Assembly (NCBI GenBank): GCA_946122785.1 | Contig: CAMGYJ010000006.1 | Coordinates: 37,902,066 to 37,966,065 of the forward strand | Direction of reading: 5' to 3' | DNA: 64,000 nucleotides | Source of the DNA: Linum tenue | Taxonomy: Eukaryota; Streptophyta; Magnoliopsida; Malpighiales; Linaceae | Shown: positions 20,339 to 32,448 of the stretch, in pieces | Position numbering within the stretch: position 1 is the first letter of the stretch | Layout of the letters: each line of letters begins with the position of its first letter | Program-made: the position numbers and the translations under genes | Notes under the pieces: model-generated | Database searches by the model: none | The model's input: only the letters and a program-made list of their open reading frames with translations | What the model was told of the DNA's origin: nothing

Positions 20339-22033
20339 GGGCTAATAGCATTTCGTACTACTCTACTATTACGAATTAACAAACGTAGCCCTTTACTAAT
20401 ATTTTGCAAAAGCATACCCTTCTAGTATTACAACGTAAAGAATATACACTTTCATCTAATTTTATGTTAAAAGGTCGTTTAATGAGTTGGGAATTGACTC
20501 ACTCATTAACTCATAAAAACTCCTAATTTTGATTTAATAATTTTTTATCCCTAACCAAATAAATTAAAAATTAAAACCTACTGACTCCTAATTTCTCTTT
20601 GACGGCCAGGCGTTCTGTCTTCCTCATTTCGCCCGACTCTCCTCTGGACTGGAGCAACCTTGCGCCCAATAAATCTGGCACCTGTCATCGACCGCAGCTT
20701 GAGTAGGTTCGGCGGGCATAAGGGTTTTTATGTGGTCTCTTCTCCATACAAACGCAGAGTTGGTGACGCGACTCTCTTCTCCCCCGAACAGTCGTTGGTG
20801 ACCAATCAAAGGGCTTTTCTTCTACAATTGACGACGATTTTCCCTGCGACCGAATTCGCCGTTTCTTCCGTGACTTGAAGAAGCTCCGTGAGCTTAATTC
20901 TGACAACTTCTTCGGAGTCGATTTGTACAACGGATTCCTGATATGCTTCTTCAAGGTTTCGTAGACGTACCTAGGTCTGCCCGCGGACTCGGTGGAGGTC
21001 GATTTCAATACTACCGCGCTGCTCTTAATTTTTAGGGACATAAAATATATTAAATTGAAATTAGGAGTTTTTATGAGTTAATGAAGGATAATCAGGCCAT
21101 TTTACAGCTCATTAAACGGTCATTTAACATAATATTAGACGAAAGTGTATCTGAATGGCTAAACCTCGTCCTAGTTTATTTTATCGCCCTAACTAAAAAG
21201 TGTAAAATTACATAAATAACCTTAGAAAAATGAAATACTAAATTAACAAAACAAACACCCCTATCTCCTTTCTCTCGTCGCGAGAAAATACTACTCCCAG
21301 CCTCTACCTGGTGTCCGCCATTAAAAAGCTTTTGAGCTTTGGCTTCTTCTCCGATTGACCGTTCATCACCCAAGAAACGGAAAAATGGATTAGTTCAACA
21401 AAATTTGGAATACAAATTCAAATTGATGAAAATTTTGAAATATGCAGCGGAGCACTCTACTCTCCTATACACTTGCTTTTTCCGCTTAAAAAGAAAAACA
21501 AAGTAGGCGAATCTCAGAGTAAATCACAGGGGGGACATAAATAAGTGCGAGCTCTGCGATTCTTCGGCGTGAATGTACTGCGAATCTGATCAAGCAAGCC
21601 TCTGCACAATTGCCGGCACTCGCATCCGTCACCGTCTCGTCCAGCCTCGGGATGACTCGCTTGCTTACTCTCGGCCACGATGGTAGTCATCGGCAGTGAC
21701 GGTGGCGAAGAGCTTTTTGTCGGGAGAGGCCGAAGGGGTTGAAGTTATCCCTTCTTTCCGGAACGGGAAACCTCACCCTAGATTTTGCGTTTTTTTTAAT
21801 AAAAAAACCAAGGGTTGTTTTGTTTAAATAAAAGATTAAAAAAAAATAAAAGGATAAAGATGTAATTCTAATTTTTTAGTTAGGGCAATTGTAGTAAATT
21901 TAGGGTGACAATTAGCAACTCTCAAGTGTATATTCGTTACGTTTTAATACTAGAAAGGTATGTTTGTACAAAATATTAGTAGAAGGGTACGCTTGTTAAT
22001 TCGCAATAGTAAAAGAGTACGAAATGCTATTAA
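20339..22033. mobile_element. Composite Mutator-like element with long inverted ends
   Basis: The left end (20339 to about 20475) is the inverted complement of 21918-22033, sharing CTAATAGCATTTCGTAC and TTTTGCAAAATATTAGTA-type sequence. CCTTAAAAA flanks both sides (20330-20338 and 22034-22042), a 9-bp duplication typical of Mutator-like elements. Two further inverted pairs lie inside: about 20455-20545 with 21053-21150, and about 21160-21230 with 21855-21910. The whole therefore looks like two related elements joined into one. No transposase is seen. Confidence 0.8.
20820..20961 (+). pseudogene. Exon-like fragment inside the Mutator-like element
   Basis: A plus-strand frame reads F-S-S-T-I-D-D-D-F-P-C-D-R-I-R-R-F-F-R-D-L-K-K-L and continues through D-N-F-F-G-V-D-L-Y-N-G-F to a TAG at about 20961. 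The stop follows CTTCAAGGTTTCG, which looks like an exon end with a GT donor. The next coding-like piece (L-G-L-P-A-D-S-V-E-V-D-F) follows at once. This is GC-richer than its surroundings, as expected of a captured host sequence in a Pack-MULE. I cannot name the parent gene. Confidence 0.45.
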
Positions 22034-22042
22034 CCTTAAAAA

Positions 22043-23389
22043 AAACTTGCAAACTAATATCTACTAACATGTTCAAATGAGAGTTACAAATTAGGTTACA
22101 ATATTGATAAAATTACGAATAACAGTGTTAGAAATAGTGCAGACTAAGTTAGTAATGTTTACAAAGTAATGTATAACAATTTTGCAAAGGTTACAAATTA
22201 TAATTATAATTAAAAATAACACTGTTTGCAAAAAACTAAAAGTCGTGCAAACATTACAAACGAAATATGGAACATTACAAACCAAGACTAAACCCAAACA
22301 ATACAAATAATTTAGTTTGAAATTACAATCTATCCCTCTTCCTCTTACCATCTACGCATAGATGGAAACAAAACCAGTAGAGTACGATCCTCTCTTTCTA
22401 CCTGTCATCCTATCTCTCTCTCTACAACAATCGCCTCCCTCACTCCCCCTTTGTTTCTATGGCGACAATTAGGGGTGGCAAACGATTAGTCAGTCATAGA
22501 TTTTACCGATAACCAAATCAATACCTATGCTTAATAGTTAATTGATGATTTTTCAGTAATTCAATTTCAGTTATCTGTATTTTGCTTAATGGTTATCTAA
22601 TAAGAAAATCAATAACTGCCTACTAACATAACCATATAATTTTGGACTTTGGATAAGATAAAAAGTCTCAAGATTCAAAGTCGTAGTTCCAAACATCCCA
22701 ATTCACACCTATTGCAAACAACCCTCCATCCAAAGTCTCAAATATGCTTAAGAGTCAGAACCCCAAAGTCACCCCTCTCTGACTCCCTTTTGCATTCGAC
22801 AGAGCGAACCTCGCACCCTAGTAGTCTTTGTTTCTATGATATTTGACGATGATTTTATGACGATTGTGTTTGATGTCTTGCTAATTGGATGAATTTGTTT
22901 GATTGTTTGTAATTTATGTATTAAAATTTGGATTTAGATTATTAGTTCACGATAGATGTTTAATAGTATTGATATTATTTCTTATATTAGTTAACAATGT
23001 AGAAGTGTAGTTAATTTTTTTGAGTTTTTTTGTATGATCATATTATATTATTGAAAAGGATGTTGTACAAAATTTCAAAATAAGAAAGGCACATGTGGAA
23101 GTTGTTATTAGTTAGTGGTTAGCCATCAAACTAGCCCCTTACCGAGCCAATAACAAGGGATAAACCAACAAGCCTTATCGTTTGTATTTTCAGTAGGCCT
23201 TTTTTATTTAGTGATTAGCCACTAACTGTCAAATCAATTAGTGATTAACTAAAACTCAATTGATTAGCACCACCGACATTTCATGACACTCCTCTTTATT
23301 TATCTTTTGACCGTGGATTGATCGCGACGGTGCCTAATAATGGATTCACCTCAAAAGATTAGTTCAATTAATTGAAATAAAAACATAAA
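22043..23389. other. AT-rich stretch without a recognisable gene (copy 2)
   Basis: Same content as 2200-3546. The short repeated plus frame 22649-22846 matches 2792-2989 exactly in protein. That reflects the duplication and is not evidence of a gene. Confidence 0.45.
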
Positions 23390-23577
23390 AGATTCAAGCG
23401 TAACCATACATATTTTACCATTCATTTCTTGATCATTTGATGTGATGTTTAGCCTTCCTGGACCTATATTACGCTAGGTTTTGCTTCATTTGTCATATTT
23501 TAGGTCCTATGATGTAAATATGACTGAGGGACGATTTTACAAAAATGGTAAAGAAAGGAGCAAAGCAGACATAACAC

Positions 23578-23990
23578 GGCCTGGGGCACGGTCGTGCACC
23601 TGCCCTTGTTCACCATCATGTTCCCAAGTGCTCTCCTTATCTCTTCTAGGAACACGACCAACCAACATGGTCATGTTCATTGCCTTTGCCAGAAGATGTG
23701 AAAGAGAAACATTAGTTGTGTTCATTGCCTTTGCCAGAAGATGTGAAGCACAAGCTCACTTTTTTTTTTGCGACTGTTGCATAGGTCATGGTCTATGAAC
23801 CGTGATATCAACACCAAAGTCGTGAGTCCATTCCAAAAAGGTGCACTTTGATAAGTGACGAAGAACACGACCAATGACACGCACATGTTCCTAGGGTGTG
23901 TTAGGTTAACGTCTGAAGAACTCAATGAATGAAGAGCGAAGCTGAACCCGGCCTGAGAACACAATTGTGTTTCGTGGCTGTGTTTGGGCT
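23578..23990 (+). repeat. Palindrome-word cluster of the solo LTR (copy 2)
   Basis: Same words as in copy 1, with GCACGGTCGTGC at 23586-23597 and the AACACAATTGTGTT word near 23958. The TATAAAG box follows at 24003. Confidence 0.7.
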
Positions 23991-24542
23991 GATTCTTCAT
24001 ACTATAAAGCTGATGATCTTGATTTTAGAGGGTGAGCTAGAATAAGATTTGTATTTTACCCAAAAACACCCAAGAGAAAATTCTAGAGAGAGAGGTCCAA
24101 GATAGTTCTTGGAGCGAAATTGGAGGTGCTAACCACCATTGGAGCTTGAAGATCATCCATAGAAGATGAAGATGGAAGATCTTGTGCCTTATATTCTAAT
24201 CTCTCTCCTTTATACGGATTATTTCTCTTCACTTAGGTTGATGAACAATAGATCTAGATTTTGGATTGATTGTTGATGCTTGGGATAAACCTTATGATTT
24301 TCATTCTCTATTATTTATTGAATTAAAAATTTATCATGCAATTTTTGGATCTTGATATCATTCCTCAATCAGGGGCTTTTGGACCTAGGAGAGAGAATAA
24401 TTCTCTAGGTTAAATAGAGACCTAGCAATCCATCATTTTGGGTCTATGAACGAGTGTGATTGGGTCCATAGTGTCATATTTGGTTTTACGCAATTGTGGG
24501 AGTAGTTGTGAACACCTCAATTGCCTAGTTCGGTTGGATGGT

Positions 24543-25920
24543 TGACACGCTAAAACACAACACCTAACAATGGCCAAGTGTAACCAATGAAAGGGACTGC
24601 AATATAGTGGCACAAGTAATAAATATCGAATCCACGGGTCTCTAGAGTTACTATTACTCAGCTTCAGTTCATTATCTAGCAAACTAGATTAAGGATTATT
24701 TATAAACTACTCTAGTGACTACTCTACTAATTACAAGTTGGGAACTCACTTAGGTATGATTCCCCCTAGCTCGTCAATTAGTTCCAAGTTGCAATTACCT
24801 TTGGTTGATCTACTGTTGATTAAACTGCGGAAGATCCTAAATTAGATTGGAATCTCTTAAGCTGAACAAGCCTTCTCAGTCCAACTACCCGGCAGACGAC
24901 TAGTCTTCACCGGGATAGAAAGCTGAGGCTATAAACACGGAACTCCACTACTGGAATGAATTCCAGTATAAAGCAGTGAATTGATTGACTCTCGCACAAC
25001 CAATTCACCACTATCAATCAAGGAAGCTCTCTTAACCTAATCAGATTCTATCTATCATAGGTTAAAGCAGAAATCAAGAGGATTTGATCAAGATTCAATT
25101 GACTCAATAAATCATGCCTCAATCGATTATAATCAAACAATATAGCATCCAAAACTTCATACAAGAAAGATCCTAACACATGGAACTAGGGTTCCTTAAA
25201 ACCTAAGTGAAGGGAAGTTACTCCATAGAGAAGTGAGAGACTGCAGAAATCTTATCTAGATCTTCAATCTCCATCTCCAAGCTTGATTCCCGAGCTCCAA
25301 TGGCGAAGAAATCCTCCAAAATAGCTCCATGTTCTCAAGTCGCTCTCTCTCTCTAGGGTTCGTCCCTTGGGTGTTTGGGAACCAAAAACCCAGCTCTCTC
25401 CTTTCCTTTTGCTGAAAATCGGGTTTTAAACAGGAATTCCCGATCACACGGCCAGGCCACACGGCCGTGTGGCTTTCCCAGCTGCCCGTGTGAAGGCTCG
25501 GTGATTTCCACACGGCCACGACCCACACGGCCGTGTGGAGTTCCAGGATGCCCGTGTGGCTTGCTCAGCCTCTGTTTAATGCTTCGTTTCTCCCTCGTCC
25601 AGACTCCGAATCAGTCGCCGTTTGATCCCAGACGCTCGTAGTCTCGTCCTCTTTCTTTTCATGACAAGCTTGCATGATTCTTTGTCCATAAAGTGAGGTA
25701 GAAATCCATTCTTCTTCAGTTCATGCCCGAGTTTCTTCTCCCGAATCGTCAATTGATCTCTGATTGACTTGAAACTTGCGCCTATGCTTCAATTTATGTG
25801 CTAGGACCTGAAATATGACAAAGGAACACAACCTAGCGTAAAATAGGCCAAAGGAACTATAATTCAAGCTCAAACAATCAAGAAACAAAGAGGAAAACAT
25901 GTGCAAATACCGAGTCATCA
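24543..25920 (-). repeat. 3' LTR (left) of non-autonomous member 1
   Basis: 1378 bp. Read on the minus strand it starts TGATGACTCGG and ends GCGTGTCA. Confidence 0.92.
25440..25560 (-). repeat. Palindrome-word cluster with CCACACGGCCGTGTGG words (left LTR)
   Basis: Perfect 16-nt palindromes CCACACGGCCGTGTGG occur at 25457-25472 and 25523-25538, with half-words CACACGGCC and CCCGTGTG between them. On the minus strand the cluster directly precedes a TTTAAAAC box (25433-25440) and the leader. Confidence 0.85.
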
Positions 25921-25940
25921 AATCCCCCCACACTTAACTG
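25921..25940 (-). other. Polypurine tract of non-autonomous member 1
   Basis: Plus strand AATCCCCCCACACTTAA reads TTAAGTGTGGGGGGATT on the minus strand, directly before the LTR start TGATGACTC. Confidence 0.8.
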
Positions 25941-27293
25941 TTTGCTTGTCCCCAAGCAAACCTAACTCAAACCAATGCAGCTCTCCAGCCTCTATAGCAA
26001 CACACAACCACGATCATCGGTAGAGGATTTCCTAGATCATATAGCATCTTACGAGGTCAACTGGTCTTCTAAGACGTCCCCTATCTCTCTCAATGCGAGT
26101 ACTAGACTCAAGCAAGGATCATGAGAAGAAGTGGAAGTAAGACAACCAGTTCATGGATAAAGGAACTCACACCATTCACAACCAAGGAGTCATTGTACCG
26201 GGGTGCTCTTTCACTTCATTTCACCGTTGGAACCCATTTTTCTCACTTTCATTTACATTTTTCTTTTTTTCTTTCATTTGGTGGGGTTCCAACTGCAGTC
26301 TTTTGCACGGTCGACCCTTATTAGTCGAGCAAGAGCAATTTCTGTACACCTGGCGCTCGCCAGAGTACTTCTTTTAACTCCTTTTCCTCAACTCGTATGG
26401 AGGGTCAATGAAATTAAGGGGGGTCGGAAGCTCTATCCGTGCCCTAAAAATCACATCCTCAAGTAGGCAAACCGTTCAACGGGTGGAAATTTTACTTGTA
26501 CTAGAGACAACTTAGCTTCACCTTGTAGGAGTACCCCACTAAGGATCACTAAAATCTCTTCCAAAACCCGATTTTGTGCAATGAACGGTGCCGCACACAT
26601 TGGGCTTACCCCATGTTTAAGATTTAATGATTTTGACATGGAGGACCAACTGCTTCCCATTTTCCATATGAGCACCCTGTTCGATACACGAGTCCATAAC
26701 ACAATCCAAATAGAGTCACCATTACCACATGAATTCAACGGTCTTAGCTCCACTAATTCACAAAATCAACCTGCACAGCAGAGAGCTAGATAGGAAAAAT
26801 CTTATACTTCAACATCCTCCATAGTGCTACACTACCTCCCCAGGTTGCACATTACTATAGAGTCTGTCATTTCAAAGCATACTGAGCAGGCAATTTGCAT
26901 GGAAACACGTACTTGGAGCCCTCAAATCGAAATTTGGACAGTGGACTAGGCTCCAAGCACACAAACAGCCAAACATTCACCCGCATACATAATCGAACAC
27001 CCCCCACACTTAAGCACGACATTGTCCTCAATGGAGGAAATATAAGGAGGGTAGAACGAAGTTACCAGATCAAGGGTGAATGATGATGTACGGGTCAGGC
27101 GGTGCATTCCAGGAAGAGAGAGTAATCAGAACACAAACACCACACAAAATCTCACAAAGGTTGAGTTATTGACTCTAAAATCAAATAACAAAACTGACTC
27201 AACCTAGGATAAATAGAGAAAGAAATGTAAACCGACTGGTTGGGTTGCCTCCCAACAAGCGCTTCTTTCACGTCGTGAGCCGGACGATGGCTC
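25941..27293 (-). other. 3' internal region of member 1, noncoding
   Basis: No plausible gene. It contains a second CCCCCACACTTAAGC tract near 27000 next to CATTGTCCTCAATGG, and the GTTGCCTCCCAACAAGCGC signature at about 27243-27261. All are seen in the same order at 39861-41115. Confidence 0.7.
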
Positions 27294-28482
27294 CTAAGTT
27301 TCGGTCCATGCTAGAACCTCCTTGAAGTTGAGGTTCTCATCTATGAGGTGGAGTCTCAAGTCACAAGCAGGTGGTGTGGCAGGTGATGAAGGCTCGTGCA
27401 CTTTATACAGATGAAGTCTCCACCCTCGAGACCTCTTCTTCTCTTCTCTCGTCTCATTGCCCCAAACCAGATAAGACAGCATCGATTGGCCACCATCGCG
27501 TCCACCAAGAGGGACCGATGTCGATGTGGCCTTGGTCTGGCAAAGAGACACAGCAAATGGGTCCTTGCCAAGCAGCTCCTCGAAGTTTGGTGGAGATATC
27601 ACATGTAACTCATGGCCGGTGCAGGCCTCTTCCACCTTAACTCCGTCCTCAGCCTGGACGCCAATTTCTTCTTCAGCCTCCCTTTCTTCTTCATGAGGTA
27701 TCACCCCTGGGAACTGATCAAGAACTCCTCCTGCTTCACTTTCGTCATCCTCCACAACTTCTTTCTGCACCCTTTCTTGCTCTTCTTCTAGCACGGATTG
27801 GAGAGCAAGTTGCCAAGCAATTTCTTTCATGAGATCTTCTTGCATCTCCTCACTCATGCCCGCCTCTTCATAGCTCGGTGTGGGATGTGGGAAGGTGTGG
27901 TCGGCTATGATAGGACACAACCTGATCATGATCATCACGAGAGCTCTCCGTGACAACTTCAGTGTGCTCCACAATGTCCTTGTAGCCTTCTTTTTCCTCC
28001 TCCTCTTCTAGTATGGTAACATAAGGGTGATCTAGAGCAGGTTGTGCACAAGATCGCTCAAGATCATCGACGCTCTTCTTAAGGCTCAGGAGGATCTCCT
28101 CTGTTTCACGATAGGCCTGGACACAATGATCCATCCTGGAGCATGATCTCTCACAGTCTCGAGCAAACTGCTCCATGAGAAGCCTCAATTCATAGTTTGG
28201 ATCTGGCTGTGGAGTGTAGCATGGCTCTACAGAATGGCCCGTGAAGGCCGCCATGGGTAACTCCAGCTCAAATGGCCCCTCTGGTTGTGGGAGAAATTCT
28301 TCTCGATAAGGAGGTTGTTCTTGATATGCCCAGGGGTCTGATTGTTCTCCGTAGAAAGGGGGTTGGTACTGGAACCCGACTCCATAGTCTTCTCCTCTTT
28401 GGTTACTCCAGGGAGTCTCGGGGTAATACCACTCGGATGGTGGTGGATACCCCCAATGATTGGAGAAGCCATGAGGGTCCAT
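27294..28482 (-). pseudogene. Single ORF of the non-autonomous LTR family (about 400 aa), frameshifted
   Basis: Two overlapping minus-strand frames (28482-27868 and 27974-27294) make one protein with a single-base shift around 27900-27930. The N-terminus is M-D-P-H-G-F-S-N-H-W-G-Y-P-P-P and rich in Pro, Tyr and Gln. A predicted coiled-coil stretch (L-L-M-E-Q-F-A-R-D-C-E-R-S) follows, then a long Glu-rich segment. The C-terminal block includes P-P-N-F-E-E-L-L-G-K-D-P-F-A-V-S-L-C and ends L-R-L-H-L-I-D-E-N-L-N-F-K-E-V-L-A-W. The same architecture is found at 41116-42333. I see no zinc knuckle, aspartic protease or RT motif. It stands in the gag position after the primer site and might be a diverged particle or RNA-binding protein; function unknown. 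Confidence 0.75.
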
Positions 28483-28595
28483 GATTCAGATCTGCACCAT
28501 CAAAAACAAAAAACACCCAAGTGAAAAGCAAGGGCGGAAAACAAAAGAAAAACGCTAAAGTAACAAACTTCTGCCTTTTCTAATAATCTAGAAAG

Positions 28596-28613
28596 TCCCC
28601 GGCAACGGCGCCA
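28596..28613 (-). other. Primer-binding site for tRNA-Asp (member 1)
   Basis: Plus strand TCCCCGGCAACGGCGCCA equals the 3' end of plant tRNA-Asp(GTC), so the minus strand is its complement. It lies six bases from the LTR edge. Confidence 0.9.
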
Positions 28614-28619
28614 AAAACT

Positions 28620-30002
28620 TGACACGCTAAAACACAACACCTAACAATGGCCAAGTGTAACCAATGAAAGGGACTGCAATATAGTGGAACAAGTAATAAA
28701 TATCGAATCCACGGGTCTCTAGAGTTACTATTACTCAGCTTCAGTTCATTATCTACCAAACTAGATTAAGGATTGATTTATAAACTACTCTACTGACTAC
28801 TCTACTAATTACAAGTTGGGAACTCACTTAGGTATGATTCCCCCTAGCTCCTCAATTAGTTCCAAGTTGCAATTACCTTTGGTTGATCTACTGTTGATTA
28901 AACTGCGAAAGATCCTAAATTAGCTTGGAATCTCTTAAGCTGAACAAGCCCTCTCAGTCCAACTACCCGGCAGACGACTAGTCTTCACCAGGATAGAAAG
29001 CTGAGTCTATAAACACAGAACTTCACTACTGGAATGAATTCCAGTACAAAGCAATGAATTGATTGACTCTCGCACAACCAATTCACCACTATCAATCAAG
29101 GAAGCTCTCTTAACCTAATCAGATTCTATCTATCATAGGTTAAAGCAGAAATCAAGAGGATTTGATCAAGATTCAATTGACTCAATAAATCATGCCTCAA
29201 TCGATTATAATCAAACAATATAGCATCCAAAACTTCATACAAGAAAGATCCTAACACATGGAACTAGGGTTCCTCAAAACCTAAGTGAAGGGAAGTTACT
29301 CCATAGAGAAGAGAGAGACTGCAGAAATCTTATCTAGATCTTCAATCTCCATCTCCAAGCTTGATTCCCGAGCTCCAATGGCGAAGAAATCCTCCAAAAT
29401 AGCTCCAAGAATGTTCCCAAGTCGCTCTCTCTCTCTAGGGTTCGTCCCTTGGGTGTTTGGGAACCAAAAACCCAGCTCTCTCCTTTCCTTTTGCTGAAAA
29501 TCGGGTTTTAAACAGGAATTCCCGATCACACGGCCAGGCCACACGGCCGTGTGGCTTTCCCAGCTGCCCGTGTGAAGGCTCGGTGATTTCCACACGGCCA
29601 CGACCCACACGGCCGTGTGGAGTTCCAGGATGCCCGTGTGGCTTGCTCAGCCTCTGTTTAATGCTTCGTTTCTCCCTCGTCAGGACTCTGAATCAGTCGC
29701 TGTTTGATCCCAGACGCTCGTAGTCTCGTCCTCTTTCTTTTAATGATAAGCTTGCATGATTCTTTGTCCATAAAGTGAGGTATAAATCCATTCTTCTTCA
29801 GGTCATGCCCGAGTTTCTTCTCCCGAATCGTCAATTGATCTCTGATTGACTTGAAACTTGCGCCTATGCTTCAATTTATGTGCTAGGACCTGAAATATGA
29901 CAAAGGAACACAACCTAGCGTAAAATAGGCCAAAGACACTATAATTCAAGCTCAAACAATCAAGAAACAAAGGGGAAAACATGTGCAAATACCGAGTCAT
30001 CA
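28620..30002 (-). repeat. 5' LTR (right) of non-autonomous member 1
   Basis: 1383 bp, matching 24543-25920. Confidence 0.92.
29522..29642 (-). repeat. Palindrome-word cluster (right LTR of member 1)
   Basis: CCACACGGCCGTGTGG at 29539-29554 and 29605-29620. The cluster is identical in layout to the left LTR. Confidence 0.85.
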
Positions 30003-30339
30003 ATGGTACGCCTCTAGGTTAATGTAATTGAGCAAGGTTGGATAACCCGAATAGAGAATCCAATCTAGTCTAGAACTCTCCATGGTAGAAGTATCGAGTC
30101 AATCAATCTAGGAAAGTAATCAACATTGATCGGATGAAGGAAATAGGGGAATTCATGCCCAAGTGAGCTCCCATCTTGTAATTAGTTAGGGTAGTTGTTA
30201 GATTAGTGTAGTTAGTTTAGGGGTCGTTTGCTTCATAGATTTAAAAATGAGGATTTTGTGTTTTAAAAACCCAAGGATTTGAGACATTATGGATTTGAAA
30301 CAATCCTTTCTTTGTTGAGATGTTTTGATCATGGATTAA

Positions 30340-32263
30340 GTCATTTGCTTCGTGGATTTGGATGATGGATTTGGTACCCAAATCCCATCTATCATGGACT
30401 TAAGGGAAATCCATCGTTTGTTTACAATATTTTTAGGGACCAAATTCGTGGGGGCACAGATTTTAAGGGTTCAAATCCGTAGACCCCACGGACTTATAAA
30501 TCCCTAATATTGATGTGGGATTTGTAACATGCCACAAACCATGATGGGATTTTACATATATACCCTCATGAAATATTAATATTCCAAGACTGTCCTCACA
30601 TTTATCTAATGTACATTATAATTAATCAATTAATTTACAACAAAATAATAATATAAATATTCAATTAATGTGCAAACATGATTTAGATATTCTATGTCAT
30701 TTCTTGTGTTGTAGTTTCCTTTGACCTTTTCATGGAACGTGAAATTCTTTCTCCCGATTTTAATATATGTTGTTATATGTTACTTTTGAAATAGAAGACT
30801 GAGAATTGGTAACTAATATATGTTAGTTAAAGTTAAAAAGAATTTCCTTGTTTATTATTATTATCCTTGTGACAACATTATGCTTTTTAGTAGGTATTGT
30901 TCTTGTTTGATTACATATCATAAATATGAGTATACGACAAACAAATAGAAAAGGAGAGTGAGGTAATTTTGGACTTTAAGTTCTAACGGTCGTTTGCTTG
31001 AGGGTTTTGATGATGGATTTGGTCATGGAAATCTATTCATCATGGACTTTAACGGAAATCCATCGTTTGCATTAGGGAATTAGGGAGATGGAATCTGTGG
31101 TCCGCCTCTTTTGAGGTTCCAAATCCGTGGACCCCACGGACTTAGAAATTCCACCTCTTGAGGTGGGATTTGGGTGATGGATTAAAATCCATGATGATAA
31201 ATTACCTTTCTACCCTTACTTATTACTTTAATTACAAAGTTGTCCTACTTTAATTCAATGGTCATGCAACTATGAACTTTTATAATGTCGTATTTTATAT
31301 ATATGAAAATTTATCATTTTGTTTTGTAATATCGTAGTTTATTTAAATATGAATGTATATGTGATTTGTTAGATTCAACTATAAACATCTTATGCTCATC
31401 TTGTGCATTATTATTTGATGAAATCTATTCATCATGGACTTTAACGGAAATCCATCGTTTGCATTAGGGAATTAGGGAGATGGAATCAGTGGCCCGCCTC
31501 TTTTGAGGTTCCAAATCCGTGGACCCCACGGACTTGGAAATTTCACCTCTTGAGGTGGGATTTGGGTGATGGATTAAAATCCATGATGATAAATTACCTT
31601 TCTACCCTTACTTATTACTTTAATTACAAAGTTGTCCTACTTTAATTCAATGGTCATGCAATTATGAACTTTTATAATGTCGTATTTTATATATATGAAA
31701 ATTTATCATTTTATTTTGTAATATCGTAGTTTATTTAAATATGAATGTATATGTGATTTGTTAGATTCAACTATAAACATCTTATGCTCATCTTGTGCAT
31801 TATTATTTGATCGATTGTCGAATACCAAAATCGGTGAGTTAGCAAGAAGATGATGATGAGTTGTAGCAATAAAGCGAGCAATTGGTTGCAATTGATACAT
31901 AATATTGCGTACATTATTAGATGAGTTGTTAATTAGTGCCAAATTGTAATACATTTTTTATATTTGTAGTTGAATTATTAGTCCACATAGTGGTAAAGCG
32001 TTTAAAATTTCATTGTATGCGTTGGATTTTTTTTAATGAAATTTTTGTATTATATTATAAAAATATAATTAGATAAGGGTAACAAGGTAATTTGTATTTC
32101 ATATCCACAAATCTATTCAAACAAAATTCATAATCAAATCCAACAAGCAAACAATAGACTTGTTCAAATGGATAATGCCACAAATCCATCATATATCCAT
32201 GGTTTTCCAAAATCCAGATTTTACCAAAACTCTCAATTTTCAAATCCATGAAGCAAACGACCC
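30340..32263. mobile_element. PIF/Harbinger-like non-autonomous DNA transposon
   Basis: The ends GTCATTTGCTTCGTGGATTTG and the complement of ...AATCCATGAAGCAAACGACCC are imperfect inverted repeats. TAA flanks both sides (30337-30339, 32264-32266). Duplication copy 1 has the empty site (GGATAAAACTC at about 5026). The 3-bp TAA duplication points to PIF/Harbinger. No transposase is recognised; a minus frame at 31706-31954 (82 aa) is open but unidentified. A third related end (GGTCGTTTGCTTGAGG) at about 30988 suggests nesting. Confidence 0.8.
31028..31811. repeat. 392-bp tandem duplication inside the Harbinger-like element
   Basis: Units 31028-31419 and 31420-31811 both begin GAAATCTATTCATCATGG and end ATTATTATTTGAT, with only a few substitutions. 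Confidence 0.92.
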
Positions 32264-32448
32264 TAAAACTCAAACCCTTAGTTTCTTAATACTCAAATAT
32301 TGTTTTGCTAAAAACCCCCCAAAGTTGAAGTAACTGTACATCTTGAGATTCTAGGGTTCGATAACTTTATTACTTGCTTCCACTATACTACACTCGGTCG
32401 TTGGTTACGCTTGGCCTTCGATTGGGAGAGTAGTTTAGAGTCCAGTCA

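Larger units (their letters stand above)
24543..30002 (-). mobile_element. Complete non-autonomous LTR retrotransposon, family member 1
   Basis: The LTRs (24543-25920 and 28620-30002, about 1.38 kb) are almost identical by eye. They are flanked by the perfect 5-bp duplication ATGGT (24538-24542, 30003-30007), and the empty site is preserved at 4691 in duplication copy 1. The tRNA-Asp primer site near the right LTR and the polypurine tract next to the left LTR show minus-strand orientation. The 2.7-kb interior has one ORF of about 400 codons (broken) and no protease, RT or integrase, so it must be mobilised in trans. Features shared with Athila-type elements are the GCGCTTGTTGGGAGGCAAC signature after the ORF and CTTAAGTGTGGGGGG tracts. 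Confidence 0.93.
23390..32448 (+). mobile_element. Solo LTR (copy 2), interrupted by two younger insertions
   Basis: This is the duplicate of the solo LTR at 3547-5213, split by the LTR element at 24543-30002 and the Harbinger-like element at 30340-32263. It is flanked by ATAAA on the left and ATGAA on the right (one change from copy 1). Confidence 0.8.

Noticed and set aside
25440..25560. CRISPR-like or terminator repeats
   Set aside because: Spacing is irregular, the words are inverted rather than direct, and the context is a plant LTR.
28596..28613. Possible tRNA-Asp gene 3' end
   Set aside because: The 18 bases match tRNA-Asp, but no acceptor, D or anticodon arm precedes them. The position next to an LTR shows a primer-binding site.
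31706..31954. Harbinger accessory protein ORF
   Set aside because: The 82-codon frame has coding-like composition but overlaps the tandem duplication, and I cannot match it to a Harbinger transposase or MYB-like protein.
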